DNA of 64,000 nt from Kaistia terrae. Lineage in GTDB: Bacteria > Pseudomonadota > Alphaproteobacteria > Rhizobiales > Kaistiaceae. The stretch lies in the NCBI RefSeq assembly GCF_026344005.1, contig NZ_JAPKNH010000007.1:1-64000 (forward strand), given 5' to 3'. The position numbers were made by a program, and so were the translations under genes. Below, piece by piece: positions 17,662 to 26,900 of the stretch. Position 1 is the stretch's first letter. Each line of letters opens with the position of its first letter. The notes beneath the pieces were generated by a model. That model ran no database searches, was not told where the DNA came from, and saw nothing but the letters and a program-made list of their open reading frames with translations.

Positions 17662-18191
17662 GCTAGGTTCCTTGCCGGGGCACGGTGGCGTCCGTGCTGT
17701 GACCAGAACCTAGACGGCAACTCATACCAAAATCAAGTGTTTTACGTACGTGATGATTGATGCCTCGGAGGGACGGGATTGCCTAGGCTTTGCGACGGGT
17801 ATTTCAGAGGGGTTTTCCGTATGCCCCTCGCATGACGTGGTTCGGCGACCTCGGGAGAAGACGTTCGGGCTGCTACTTGGGGTGTCGATCTGCGGCCGAT
17901 GCGCGCTCGTCGGCCAGCGCCGCATCATCGCCATGGGTGCGCCCGACGACCCATGAAGAGCTCATACAACCACCGAGCCAATCGTGCCCCGCTGTATGGG
18001 GCCCGAGGGGCGGCATGGGGGGAGATACGTTTCGACGCGCGTCGAGGTGCAGGCTCACATTTCTCTGGGAAAAACAAAACCGAACTCATGCCGGCCTCTG
18101 GCGACGAGGCCACGACAGTTTGTGATGGGACGCGTTCAGCGGATCGCCGCCCCTTGGCGGTGACCTGGGTTACCTGCCCGGTTCCGGCACG
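17662..18191. other. 530-base region without a recognised gene
   Basis: Upstream of the serine recombinase start there is lower-GC sequence with ACGTACGT and nearby ATCA/TGAT inverted bases (about 17735-17760), which could be part of a recombination site. The remaining open frames give no recognisable proteins. Confidence 0.35.
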
Positions 18192-19283
18192 CTAGCATCC
18201 ACCGGCAGTCCTGCGACTATCCATGTTCCACACATCAGGAGGAATACCTGCTGCCGTAGCGACTGCCCGCCAATGTCTTGAGAAGGTAAAACGGTCGAAC
18301 GGGCGACCGTCGCCTCTTACGACGAAAGGGCCTCTTCGTTCGGCTATCGCCAGAAGACAGAGCTCCACGAGCGGACACTCCCTTAAGTCACCAATCAGTT
18401 CCGCCTCGTCACTCCCTCGGACTAAGCGCTGCCCGTCGAGCATTTCGAAAGTGAGCCCGCCCCCCCAACGCTGGCGCTGAAAAATGATATCGCCCGGGCC
18501 AACCTCGCTCGCATTCCCAATAGGGGTCCACTCCCCGATAACTTCGGCCTGACGGAGGCCAAGCTCCGACTGACAAGCTTGGGCCAAGGCTATCCGCGCC
18601 TCTCCGACAGATAACGCGTAGTCAATAAAGCGTGACGCCAGCTCATAAGTCATCGGCTCGCGCCGTGCGACTTTCATGTCGAACTCGCGATCCATCGCCA
18701 GCTCGAAGAGGTGCACACATGGATCAACATTGGCCCCGGCACCAAACCGAAACAGTAACCTGAGTATTTGGATCCCCGAACTCGCGCGACGGTCACGCGG
18801 GGAAGCATCCGCAGCGACCGGGGTGCCCAGTTCCGTGAACCATTCCATGAGCAGGACACGATCAATCTCGGCAAGAGGGGTTGCGACAAACGGTGAGAGC
18901 AGCTTCAGCCAGCGCCTATAGGTCGCTTCGGTGCTTGCCTTGACCTGACGAAGGGGCGAGTCATTCGCCGTCTGGTAGAGATCGACCAGCGCACCCAAGG
19001 AACCTGGGATTGGCACTGTGGCATGGACTTCGCCGCCAGTAAGCCACGTCAATGCCTTTTGCTGCATGTCCCGACAAGCCGCGGCAATACGTTCAAAATC
19101 GCTCGGGTCGTTCCAGTTGGGATGCAGGCGGACCGACTTAGGGAGAAAACCCGCCGCGAGAGCGAGGGGAGGCGCATTCCAGATAACATAGGGCTCGCGA
19201 CCTACCTTCCGATGGATCTTGAGGCCTGGCGCGTCCAGTTCAAGCTTCTGACCAGCCACAGTTACCGTTGCGAACTTCTTCAT
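18192..19283 (-). pseudogene. C-terminally truncated tyrosine recombinase
   Basis: The 363-residue frame matches rhizobial site-specific integrases: a core-binding domain about 95-190, then the catalytic domain with the box I Arg244 (ELGLRQAEVIG) and the late segment HWRAVATAAGIPPDVWNMD. It ends within ten residues after that, exactly where relatives continue to the HxxR box and the Tyr nucleophile. Both are absent, so recombination activity is not expected. It may be a leftover of a third integration event at the porin end of element 1. The ATG at 19283 is preferred because the longer frame would begin inside the porin terminator. Confidence 0.7.
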
Positions 19284-19298
19284 CTTCACTGCCGCAAA

Positions 19299-19330
19299 CA
19301 AAAAAAGCCCGACGGATTTCTCCGCCGGGC
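19299..19330 (-). terminator. rho-independent terminator of the porin gene
   Basis: On the minus strand GCCCGGCGGA, a 4-base loop and TCCGTCGGGC form a stem with one mismatch, followed by seven T residues. It starts 27 bases after the porin stop. Confidence 0.85.
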
Positions 19331-19356
19331 CTTCGATAACTGACCCTTAGGTCAGA

Positions 19357-20625
19357 TTACCAGGAGCGCTTCAGGAACAGGTTGAAGTTCCAGCCGCTAC
19401 CATCGGTGTTGGCTACGTTGAGGTCATCGTCAACATTGACGTCGGTGTAAAACACGTCGCCGACGAGGTCGAGACCCTTGACCGGCGTGTAGACGGTCGT
19501 GAAGCCAACGCGCCAAGCGTCAAAGCTGATGTTGTCCAGGTAGTCGGAACCATCGTAGCTGGCGTAACCGCCCGAGAGCGACGACCAGACAGCCGGGGTC
19601 CAAACGTGCTTGTACGAAGCAAGCGCGCTCCAGCTGGTGCCGGGAGCTGCAGCGACCGTGTCGTTCAGGACGGGGCCGATGAAGCCAGCCACCGACGTGC
19701 CGCCGGCGATGCCGGTGAACGAGTTGGCGTTGTCGCCGTAAGCAGCCGACACGAAGAAGCGGTCGCCAGCGGAGACGTTGTCAAGAGCGAGCTCGAGACC
19801 ACCACCGACAGCCCAACCCGACTGGCCATCATAGATGTCATCAGCCGGGACAACGCCGGTGAAGGAACGCTCAACTGCCTGGTTCGTGTAGGCAGCGGCA
19901 ACCTTGGCGCTGAAGATACCCGAAGCGTAGGTGACGGCACCAACGACGTCAGGCGTATTCTGGGTCTCAACCGTACCCTCGAAGCCGAGGCCCGGAGCGA
20001 GCTGGCCACGGTCGCGCTGGTCTTCAACCGAGATCGCCAGACCGAAGCCGTTGACGGCATAGGTCAGCTGGATGTGATCGACGGTCGAGTCCGAACCGAA
20101 CATGCCGGTGTCGTTGTAGCCGCGGCCGAAGTCGAACAGCGACGTGAAGTAACCAGCCTTGAGCGGTCCGAGCTCGAGGTAGGCGCTATCGACGTAAGCC
20201 GACTTCGTCGTGTTGTTGATGTACTGGTCGAGCGTCGCGCCCTGGCTGTTGCCCGGCGAGTTGCTGGTGGCAGCGCGCAGGTCGATGAAGCCGGTCAGGT
20301 TACCGTATTCGGTGACCGACGAAGCAGTTGCCTGCATGGAGACTTCCGTGAAGAAGTTGCCCCAGTTGCTGTCCGGATAGGCGCCGTTGAAGTTGCCTAC
20401 CAGATTGAGGTCGCCCGAACGGTCGCCGAACGACGTACCGAACTTGACGTAGCCGCCGATCTTGATGCAGGTGTCCGTGCCCGGCGAGTAGAAGAAGCCA
20501 GCACCGAAAGCGTCGCAGACCTTCACGTAGTCAACCGGCTCGGCGACCGTGAGATCCGCCGCCTGAGCGCCGCCAGCCATCAGCATAGCTGCAGCAGAGC
20601 CGAGGAGAAGGGTCTTAAAGTTCAT
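19357..20625 (-). CDS. alphaproteobacterial outer-membrane porin (Porin_2 family)
   Basis: A 422-residue porin with a cleavable signal ending AQAADL and the family start: V-C-D-A-F-G-A-G-F-F-Y then DTCIKIGGYVKFG. Two Cys near the N-terminus, alternating aromatic beta-strand pattern, many Asp/Asn/Gly loops and a terminal aromatic (KRSW) fit a 16-strand trimeric porin. It should allow diffusion of small hydrophilic solutes. GGAGG lies seven bases before the ATG at 20625, and a strong terminator follows, so it is likely well expressed. Oddly it lies inside a mobile element, between a broken integrase and the internal attachment core. Confidence 0.93.
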   Translation of the reverse strand: MNFKTLLLGSAAAMLMAGGAQAADLTVAEPVDYVKVCDAFGAGFFYSPGTDTCIKIGGYVKFGTSFGDRSGDLNLVGNFNGAYPDSNWGNFFTEVSMQATASSVTEYGNLTGFIDLRAATSNSPGNSQGATLDQYINNTTKSAYVDSAYLELGPLKAGYFTSLFDFGRGYNDTGMFGSDSTVDHIQLTYAVNGFGLAISVEDQRDRGQLAPGLGFEGTVETQNTPDVVGAVTYASGIFSAKVAAAYTNQAVERSFTGVVPADDIYDGQSGWAVGGGLELALDNVSAGDRFFVSAAYGDNANSFTGIAGGTSVAGFIGPVLNDTVAAAPGTSWSALASYKHVWTPAVWSSLSGGYASYDGSDYLDNISFDAWRVGFTTVYTPVKGLDLVGDVFYTDVNVDDDLNVANTDGSGWNFNLFLKRSW

Positions 20626-21137
20626 GTTCTGACCTCCAAAAAGGTAATACAAAGAGATTTAGCCATTCTTCTCGTCGCTACCGAGTAGACCCCGCAGGAT
20701 CACCCCTTCTCGTCAGCCCGTACGAAGTCAGTCCTAAAGCCCGCTCAGCTACATCCGTTTTTTATTGGCGCCCACCCCAGGGCCGCCAGCAGAAGCAGCG
20801 GGAACCTCATCTCGCGATTCCTGTACTCACTATTACCGAAGGCAGGATCATGCGCTATGACAGAAATGCAACACCGTCGCGCAAGGTGACTCTGTCATTG
20901 TTAACGCCTTGTTAAGAGTTGGCTGCCGCTGCTGGCCTCGTAGAGGTTACCCCTAGATCAGCGCACTGGCCGCCACGCCTGAGCGGTGAGCCGCATCATC
21001 ATGGATGAGGATACCAATCTTCACCCAACAGTCAGGACTGCAAAGGGCCTTGCCATACGGCCACCCTGCCAGTACACACGGCGTCGACTACGGCCGAAAT
21101 AATGCTGTAAATTCAATGGGTAACGGCAACAATCGGG
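20626..21137. other. porin upstream region, no gene recognised
   Basis: About 510 bases of lower-GC DNA lie between the porin start and the internal attachment core. It should hold the porin promoter and leader. A TTGTTAACGCCTTGTTAAG stretch near 20895 contains two TTGTTAA direct repeats that could be a regulator site. No open frame looks coding. Confidence 0.4.
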
Positions 21138-21164
21138 GAGTTCAATCCTCTCTTGCAGCACCAC
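21138..21164 (+). repeat. internal attachment core between elements 1 and 2
   Basis: The 27 bases are identical to the tRNA-Thr 3' end at 9406-9432, including CCA, but the rest of the tRNA is absent. An integrase gene starts 81 bases later, the same layout as after tRNA-Thr. It marks the right end of element 1 and the left end of element 2. Confidence 0.88.
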
Positions 21165-21244
21165 CTTTTCTTGATTAATTTCAAGAACATGAGATAGACC
21201 AGCCACTTACCAACTCCTCGCCTTCACACAGAAGGCTCACACAC

Positions 21245-22972
21245 TTGGCTTTGGCAATGGCTCGTCCACTCCGACATTCCGCATCCGGCATCCTCCGTTT
21301 CAAGGTGCGAGTTCCTGCCGATGTCCTGCCCAAGGTGAAGGGCCGGAAGATCGATCTTCCTATAGGTCTGGACATGATCTCCACCACGGTCGGGGAATTC
21401 GTCGAGGCAAGCCTGCGAACCCGCGACCCCGCAGAAGCGAAGGCGCGGCACAGCGCAGCCTTGGCGACCGTCCTGCGGTACTGGTCAGCCGTTCGCGAAG
21501 GGCCGCAGCCCCTCACCCACAGACGGGCGGAGGCGTTGGCAGGCATCGTCTATCGCGACATTGTCGCCGGGAATACGGATGAGAAGCTCACGGAGCTTGT
21601 CGGCGAAACGGAACGCATGCAAAGCACGATCACGGCCGCCGATGGCTCCCCGGATAAGATCAAGACCGCGCTGCGCCACTTCGTCGATCAGGCAGGACTT
21701 GGCATTGTCCCGCTGCTCTACACCAAGGCGGAGTTCGCCAAGCTCGCCCCGAGCTTCGCCAACCTCACGCCTCCCGTCGACTGGTACGCCTTGCTTGAAG
21801 CGGTCTTTGGGAAGATGGCGGACAGCGTCCTGACGCGCGAAGGCATGATCGTTGACGACGACGGGCGTCGCCTCCTCCTGGACAGCGTGCGCGCTGCAGT
21901 GGTCGACGCCAACAAGGCCGCAGTTCGAAATGTCTACGGCGACTACTCCCCCGACCCCAAAGCCGGGCGCTTCCCGCCCAGCGAGGAGGCCAAGCCCAAA
22001 GCCCACGCAAAGCTCTCGGTAACAGACCTGATCGATGGGCATCTGGCGATACTCAAGGCAGGCGGACAGGGCGCTGCTGCCGAGAAGCGTTGGCGACCCA
22101 TCGTGGCAAAGTTCGTCGCCTTCCTGAAACATGACGATGCGACCCGCGTGACCAAGTCCGACCTGATCGCTTGGAAAGACTACCGCCTCCTCGTGGAAGG
22201 GAGGTCACCCAAGACCGTGCGAGACAGCGACCTCGCCGCGCTGCGGGCCTGCTTCCAGTGGGCCGTCGATAACGTGAAGCTGCCGTTCAATCCCGTTGAA
22301 GGCGTGAAGGTCAAGCTGGCCAAGGGCGTCAGGACGCGAGGGAAAGGCTTCACGGATGAGGAGGCGCTGAACATCCTAAAGGCGGCGAACGAGTACCGAA
22401 GGCCCGATCAGGAATACGAAGAGACCGCTGCTGCAAAGCGCTGGGCACCGTGGCTCTGCGCCTTCACCGGGGCTCGCATTGCTGAGATATGCCAGTTGCG
22501 GCAGGAAGACTTCTCCGAACGCGATGGCGTCCCAGTGATACGCATCAACCCGGAGGCAGGCAGCGTCAAGAGCGGTCACTACCGCGACATCCCGCTCCAC
22601 CCGCAACTCGTTGAGCTTGGCCTTTTGGCCTTCGTCGCGGCTTCCAAAGCCGGTCCATTGTTCCACCGGACGAAGCCCCGCAGCGCCCCCCGCAAAGGCC
22701 TTCCGCCATCACCCAAAGTCAACCCCGCCAATGCCGTGGCGGCTTCGGTGGGAGAATGGGTCAACGGCCTCGGGGTGATCGCAGGCAAGGTCGCGCCAAA
22801 CCATGGCTGGCGGCACCGCTTCAAGACCGTGTGCATTGAGGTCGGCATCCAACCTCGCATCGCAGATGCCATCCAAGACCACGCGGCCCGCACCGCAGGC
22901 GAGGCTTATGGCGACGTGACGTTGAAGGCGAAATACGAGGCCATCAAGACGCTGCCGAAGTACGCGGCCTAG
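21245..22972 (+). CDS. tyrosine recombinase, integrase of element 2
   Basis: A 575-residue integrase related to the one at 9510. Catalytic residues are complete: Arg411 (FTGARIAE), Lys442, His520-x-x-Arg523 (HGWRH), His546 (DHAAR) and Tyr555 (AYGDV). The N-terminal domain begins MARPLRHS. TTG at 21245 is taken as start because AGAAGG lies nine bases before it; the ATG at 21257 lacks such a site. The 3' end of the gene and its downstream DNA recur, diverged, at 27512-27730. It should act on the tRNA-Thr attachment cores. Confidence 0.92.
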   Translation: MALAMARPLRHSASGILRFKVRVPADVLPKVKGRKIDLPIGLDMISTTVGEFVEASLRTRDPAEAKARHSAALATVLRYWSAVREGPQPLTHRRAEALAGIVYRDIVAGNTDEKLTELVGETERMQSTITAADGSPDKIKTALRHFVDQAGLGIVPLLYTKAEFAKLAPSFANLTPPVDWYALLEAVFGKMADSVLTREGMIVDDDGRRLLLDSVRAAVVDANKAAVRNVYGDYSPDPKAGRFPPSEEAKPKAHAKLSVTDLIDGHLAILKAGGQGAAAEKRWRPIVAKFVAFLKHDDATRVTKSDLIAWKDYRLLVEGRSPKTVRDSDLAALRACFQWAVDNVKLPFNPVEGVKVKLAKGVRTRGKGFTDEEALNILKAANEYRRPDQEYEETAAAKRWAPWLCAFTGARIAEICQLRQEDFSERDGVPVIRINPEAGSVKSGHYRDIPLHPQLVELGLLAFVAASKAGPLFHRTKPRSAPRKGLPPSPKVNPANAVAASVGEWVNGLGVIAGKVAPNHGWRHRFKTVCIEVGIQPRIADAIQDHAARTAGEAYGDVTLKAKYEAIKTLPKYAA

Positions 22973-23114
22973 AGCCACCTCCAGAGGAGTCGTTGCGGGC
23001 GCAGGGAGAGTCACTGGCGGGCATGAACAGACTGCCAGCTACCCACTACCGATGCAGCACAAACCCCGCCTACAGCGATCCCAGAGTCTGCGCGCTGAAC
23101 CAGCCAAAGCACTG
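22922..23114 (+). repeat. direct repeat A: integrase 3' end plus downstream sequence
   Basis: The last 17 codons of the element 2 integrase and about 140 bases beyond match 27512-27730 in the same orientation, with substitutions and small gaps. Shared blocks include GGGCATGAA, GCTACC, GCACAAAC, CCGCCTAC and AGAGTCTG in the same order. The two copies bracket the SDR/SnoaL/MFS/SDR/TetR module. Confidence 0.7.
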
Positions 23115-23280
23115 AAAGAGGGTGCCGGGCGACCTCGCACTTTCGCGACGGTCAAGAGCGTCGGGCTCAAAGAAGCCGAGGGCTCATGGTCGCCCACAAG
23201 CCCCCAAACTTCGTCAGTGCCTTAACGCACGCATGAGCAAGCGACACGGCGACTGGTGCCGCTTGACCTGTTCCCTTGGA

Positions 23281-24009
23281 TCACCAGGGCTGTCTGCCGT
23301 GACCTCCAAAGAAGCCACCAGTAGGCCCATCCTGACCAATCAACGCCATTTTGATAGCCGTGGCAGCACCCTCCTCAGGCGTGAGGACGCCCGTATTGTC
23401 GTTGAGGTCCGTCTGCACGTGCCCTGGCTCGACCGCATTCACCTTTATGCCGAACGCCGCAAGCTCCTTAGCAAACGACACGGTCACCGCGTTAAGGGCA
23501 ACCTTCGAAGCGGTGTAAGCGAGCAGATTTACGCTCGAGTATATGGAAGTGGGGTCGGCAATGAGCGTGAGCGAACCGACGCCGCTGCCCATCATCACGA
23601 CTCGCGCTCCCTCCGCCGCAGTCAGCAGCGGGATGAACGCCTGGGTGACCCGGATAGGTCCGAACAGGTTGACTTCAAAGGTCGCCTTGGCGTCCTCCAT
23701 CCGGACTTTGCTAGGCGGTGCCGTTGGGTCAAGGATGATGCCAGCGTTGTTTACGAGAACATGCAGCGCGCCGGTCTCCCTACTAACTGCCTCCGCCGCC
23801 CGCTGGACGCTGACTTCATTCACCACGTCGATCTCTAGCAAGCGGACATCCAATCCCTCATCCAGAAGGTTTTGAATGGCAGCTTGGCCGCGAGAGCGAT
23901 CACGTGTCCCTAACCACACTGACATGCCGGACTGCGCAAGCCCCTTGGTAATCGCCAGACCGATACCCTTGTTGGCACCGGTGACCAGTGCCTGTCGCTT
24001 GTTGGTCAT
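23281..24009 (-). CDS. short-chain dehydrogenase/reductase
   Basis: A 242-residue classical SDR: the NAD(P)-binding TGANKGIG motif near residue 10, NNAG (VNNAGII) near 90, the catalytic Ser then Tyr-x3-Lys (YTASK) near 160, and the N-E-P-G-type EPGHVQTD loop. It should oxidise or reduce a carbonyl or alcohol with NAD(P)H. It resembles the carbonyl reductase-like SDRs that bacterial antibiotic or quinone detoxification clusters carry, but the substrate is not readable. It is the last gene of a four-gene minus-strand operon. ATG 24009 is used; GTG 24018 is also possible. Confidence 0.9.
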   Translation of the reverse strand: MTNKRQALVTGANKGIGLAITKGLAQSGMSVWLGTRDRSRGQAAIQNLLDEGLDVRLLEIDVVNEVSVQRAAEAVSRETGALHVLVNNAGIILDPTAPPSKVRMEDAKATFEVNLFGPIRVTQAFIPLLTAAEGARVVMMGSGVGSLTLIADPTSIYSSVNLLAYTASKVALNAVTVSFAKELAAFGIKVNAVEPGHVQTDLNDNTGVLTPEEGAATAIKMALIGQDGPTGGFFGGHGRQPW

Positions 24010-24017
24010 AGCTGTCA

Positions 24018-24503
24018 CTAGCTCGTGATGTTTTCAGCTGTCGTCGCCACATGGCGACTGATATCGCCGAACAGCCGAGGATCGACCTCGCGCGACGCAA
24101 AACGCCATGCCCCTTCATGCAACTCGAAGGTATCGAGATATCGCCCGGTCACGATCGGCTGCAACGGCAGGCCCGACAACTCTTGGTGGACAGTAAAATA
24201 ACTGACAGACCGCGCAGTGGTGACGGTGTCGATCTCGATGAGAACATTCGACACCGAATGCCAAGTCCGAGGCGTGTCGTCGTCATGGTATTGAAGGTTG
24301 GTCTTCAGGAAGTGCGCCACGTCATCGCGGCCGCTGACGAAGGTATCGATGACTTTGAGCTTGGCATGCGCCAGCAGGTCGGCGTTTGCGTCGATTTTCC
24401 CAAAGTCGAGGTTGTGGACGTACGTGGCGAGAAGGCGGCGGATTTCGCTTTCGATCACGAGGCGTTCGAGGGCGGTTGGCTGTAGGGTGGCGTTGGTAGA
24501 CAT
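24018..24503 (-). CDS. SnoaL-like / NTF2-fold protein
   Basis: A 161-residue protein of the SnoaL-like (nuclear transport factor 2 fold) group: an N-terminal helix with IESEIRRLLATYVHNLDFG, the HSVSNVLIEI strand and the VTGRYLDTFELHEGAWRFA ending typical of the family. Members act as small cyclases, isomerases, hydratases or dehalogenase-like enzymes; the residues here do not decide which. AAAGGA precedes the ATG. It overlaps or abuts the SDR gene downstream and follows the MFS gene by 39 bases, so it is probably co-expressed. Confidence 0.82.
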   Translation of the reverse strand: MSTNATLQPTALERLVIESEIRRLLATYVHNLDFGKIDANADLLAHAKLKVIDTFVSGRDDVAHFLKTNLQYHDDDTPRTWHSVSNVLIEIDTVTTARSVSYFTVHQELSGLPLQPIVTGRYLDTFELHEGAWRFASREVDPRLFGDISRHVATTAENITS

Positions 24504-24542
24504 GACGATCCTTTCTGAGATGATGCGTCGGCTTGGGCTGCT

Positions 24543-25964
24543 TCAGCTTGCCGGGTGAATGCCAGCAGTGCTGTTCTGGGCTTGGAGACGTCGGCTGACA
24601 GTGCGCATTGCCAGGATCGCGGCGAAAAGCGCGATCACGGCAGCTCCGATGAAGGCGGCGGGCAAGCCCGAGCCAAACTGCCCGGGTACTGCGCCGAATG
24701 CGTAGATTGAGGTGATGACCGCGATGCCGAGCGCGCCACCAATCTGCTGATCCATTTGCAGCAAGCCGGATGCGGTGCCGGCATGCTCCTCTGGGACGCC
24801 ATGCATTATCGCGACAGTCCCAGGCGCAAATACGAGTCCAATGCCGGCTGCATGGATGAGCAGAGGCACCAGAACTGCTGGAAAGTAGTCGCTGCGGTCA
24901 CCGAGCAGCGCAAACCCGACGAGGCTTGTAGCGACCAGAAGGCTACCCGTTACGAGAAGCGCTTGCGCGCCGAAGACGTTCATAAGTCTCGGCACGAAGT
25001 GGCTGATGATGAAGACTGTCGCCGTGAGTGGCAGGTAAGCCAGTCCGGAGAACAGTGGCGTCCATCCCAGGACCTGCTGCAGGTACTGCACGAGCAGGAA
25101 CACGACAGAGAAATGCATACCGACGATTAGCGCCATGACGCCAAGCGCGCCGACACGGCCACGATCTCTTAGAAGGTCTAGGTGGAGTAGCGGGGCTGCA
25201 TGCTTCTTCTCCGTCCGGAAGAACAGGACGAACAGGGCCAACGCCAGCGCGAAAGCGGACAAGGTGGTGACATCTAGCCAGCCGCTCTCCGCCGCGCTGA
25301 TAAAGCCGTAGACCAGGGCGACGGACCCGAGGGTGGCGGTGATGGCACCGACAACATCAAGGCGTGAGCGACGCGGCCGCGTCTCGGTGACGAGTCGACC
25401 GATCATAAAGATCACAACCGCGCCAACAGGAACGTTGATCAGAAGCGACCAGCGCCACGACAGGAATTGAGTTAAGAGACCACCCAAGATCAGGCCGGCC
25501 GAAGCGCCGACTGACGAGACGGCGATGAACAACGACATGCCCTTGGCGCGCTCTGCGTCGTTGCGAGCCAGGACCATAACGAGCGCGAGCACACTGGGGC
25601 CGGCAAGCGCTGCACCTATTCCCTGCACAACCCGTGCTGCCACCAAGATCGTCGGCGTTTGGGCAAGGCCGCCTAGCAGAGATGCAAGAACGAAAATGAT
25701 AAGGCCGGTGCGAAACGCCCGGACCTGACCGAGTATGTCACCTAGTCGGCCCCCCAGGAGCAGGAGCCCGCCGAAAGCCAGTCCAAAGGCATTGGGCACC
25801 CAAGACAATGCCAATGGGTCAAAACCGAGGTCTTGCTGGATTTGTGGCAGGGCGACAATGACGATCAGGAAATCCATTTGCAGCATCAATTGCGCGGCAA
25901 GGATTGTCCAAAGGGCGAGCGTGCGCCGCCCCATGGGGGCGCCGTCGCTAGTGGAGCGTACCAT
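24543..25964 (-). CDS. MFS drug transporter, DHA2 (14-TMS) family
   Basis: A 473-residue permease with about 14 hydrophobic segments. The first loop has the GGRLGDILG motif of MFS proteins and the fifth segment carries the antiporter motif region (GASAGLILGGLL). It belongs to the DHA2 proton-drug antiporters of the EmrB/QacA type and should export hydrophobic compounds across the inner membrane. GGAG lies eight bases before the ATG. It is the second gene of the operon headed by the SDR at 26741 and controlled by the divergent TetR gene. Confidence 0.92.
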   Translation of the reverse strand: MVRSTSDGAPMGRRTLALWTILAAQLMLQMDFLIVIVALPQIQQDLGFDPLALSWVPNAFGLAFGGLLLLGGRLGDILGQVRAFRTGLIIFVLASLLGGLAQTPTILVAARVVQGIGAALAGPSVLALVMVLARNDAERAKGMSLFIAVSSVGASAGLILGGLLTQFLSWRWSLLINVPVGAVVIFMIGRLVTETRPRRSRLDVVGAITATLGSVALVYGFISAAESGWLDVTTLSAFALALALFVLFFRTEKKHAAPLLHLDLLRDRGRVGALGVMALIVGMHFSVVFLLVQYLQQVLGWTPLFSGLAYLPLTATVFIISHFVPRLMNVFGAQALLVTGSLLVATSLVGFALLGDRSDYFPAVLVPLLIHAAGIGLVFAPGTVAIMHGVPEEHAGTASGLLQMDQQIGGALGIAVITSIYAFGAVPGQFGSGLPAAFIGAAVIALFAAILAMRTVSRRLQAQNSTAGIHPAS

Positions 25965-26000
25965 TGCGAAGTCTCCGAAATCTCGTGATTAAGCGGCCGA

Positions 26001-26741
26001 TCAGACCTGCGAAGCGCCGCCGTCGACGAAGAGTTCGGTGCCGTTAATGTAGCTCGCAGCGTCACTGCCAAGAAACGCGACCGCCCGGGCGATTTCTTCC
26101 GGCTGGCCGATGCGTCCAATCGTGCTGCGACCGTTGAGATAGGCCAGCGCCTCCTCGGCATGGTCGCCGAAGAAAGAGTAGAGCGAGGCGGTCTCTGTCG
26201 GACCTGGGCTCACGATGTTGATGCGAACGCCCGACCCCTTGATATCAACGACCCAACCCCGGACCATCGCGCGCAGCGCGGCCTTGGTACCGCCATAGAC
26301 GCTTAGGCCGGGACCGGGCTGCAGGGAAGAAGTCGAACCGATATTGACGATCGCTCCGCCCTCACTCATCAGCGGGAGCGCCTTCTGGACCGAAAACGTC
26401 ACGCCTTTCACATTGCCATCAAAAGCACGATGAAAGTGATCTTCCGAGATCGATGCGAGGGGCACGATCTCGCCTGCGCCCGCATTGGCGACCAAGAGAT
26501 CAAGTCGACCAAGTTCAGCCTTCACATGGGCGTAGAGCCGATCGAGATCGACGAGGCTTGAGACCTCTGCAACCACGCCTTCGGCGCTGCCACCCAACGT
26601 TTTCAACGCCGCATCGAGCTTATTCTGGCTGCGACCGGTGATGATAACCTTTGCTCCCTGGGAAGCGAGTTCCAGCGCAATGGCGAGACCGATGCCCGAC
26701 GTACCGCCTGTTACGATGGCGACCTTCTGATCAAACGACAT
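26001..26741 (-). CDS. short-chain dehydrogenase/reductase
   Basis: A 246-residue classical SDR with TGGTSGIG (residues 11-18), NAGAG near 86, the catalytic Ser (IGSTSS) and YGGTK near 150, and the SPGPTET loop. It is a different subgroup from the SDR at 23281. It heads the operon transcribed away from TetR; the ATG follows AGGA. Several palindromic operators lie in its promoter region, so it should be repressed by the TetR protein. Substrate unknown. Confidence 0.92.
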   Translation of the reverse strand: MSFDQKVAIVTGGTSGIGLAIALELASQGAKVIITGRSQNKLDAALKTLGGSAEGVVAEVSSLVDLDRLYAHVKAELGRLDLLVANAGAGEIVPLASISEDHFHRAFDGNVKGVTFSVQKALPLMSEGGAIVNIGSTSSLQPGPGLSVYGGTKAALRAMVRGWVVDIKGSGVRINIVSPGPTETASLYSFFGDHAEEALAYLNGRSTIGRIGQPEEIARAVAFLGSDAASYINGTELFVDGGASQV

Positions 26742-26769
26742 ATGGGAATTCCTAACTCTCGTGGATTGA

Positions 26770-26865
26770 TGTAGCGATCACTATATAAAGGCCATCATCG
26801 GCGTGAGCAAGAAGTTTATAGCGATCGCTACATTAGTCGGGCTAGGCTTCTTGCGATCGCTGTAG
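26770..26865. promoter_or_regulatory. three palindromic operators for the divergent TetR regulator
   Basis: Three near-identical dyads share the core GCGATCGC: TGTAGCGATCACTATA at 26770-26785, TATAGCGATCGCTACA at 26817-26832, and CTTGCGATCGCTGTAG at 26850-26865. They lie in the 159-base divergent promoter region between the SDR at 26741 and the TetR gene at 26901, the classic place for autoregulation. Confidence 0.75.
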
Positions 26866-26900
26866 GAACCGCTATAAAAATCGCCAGAAAAGGAACCCTG

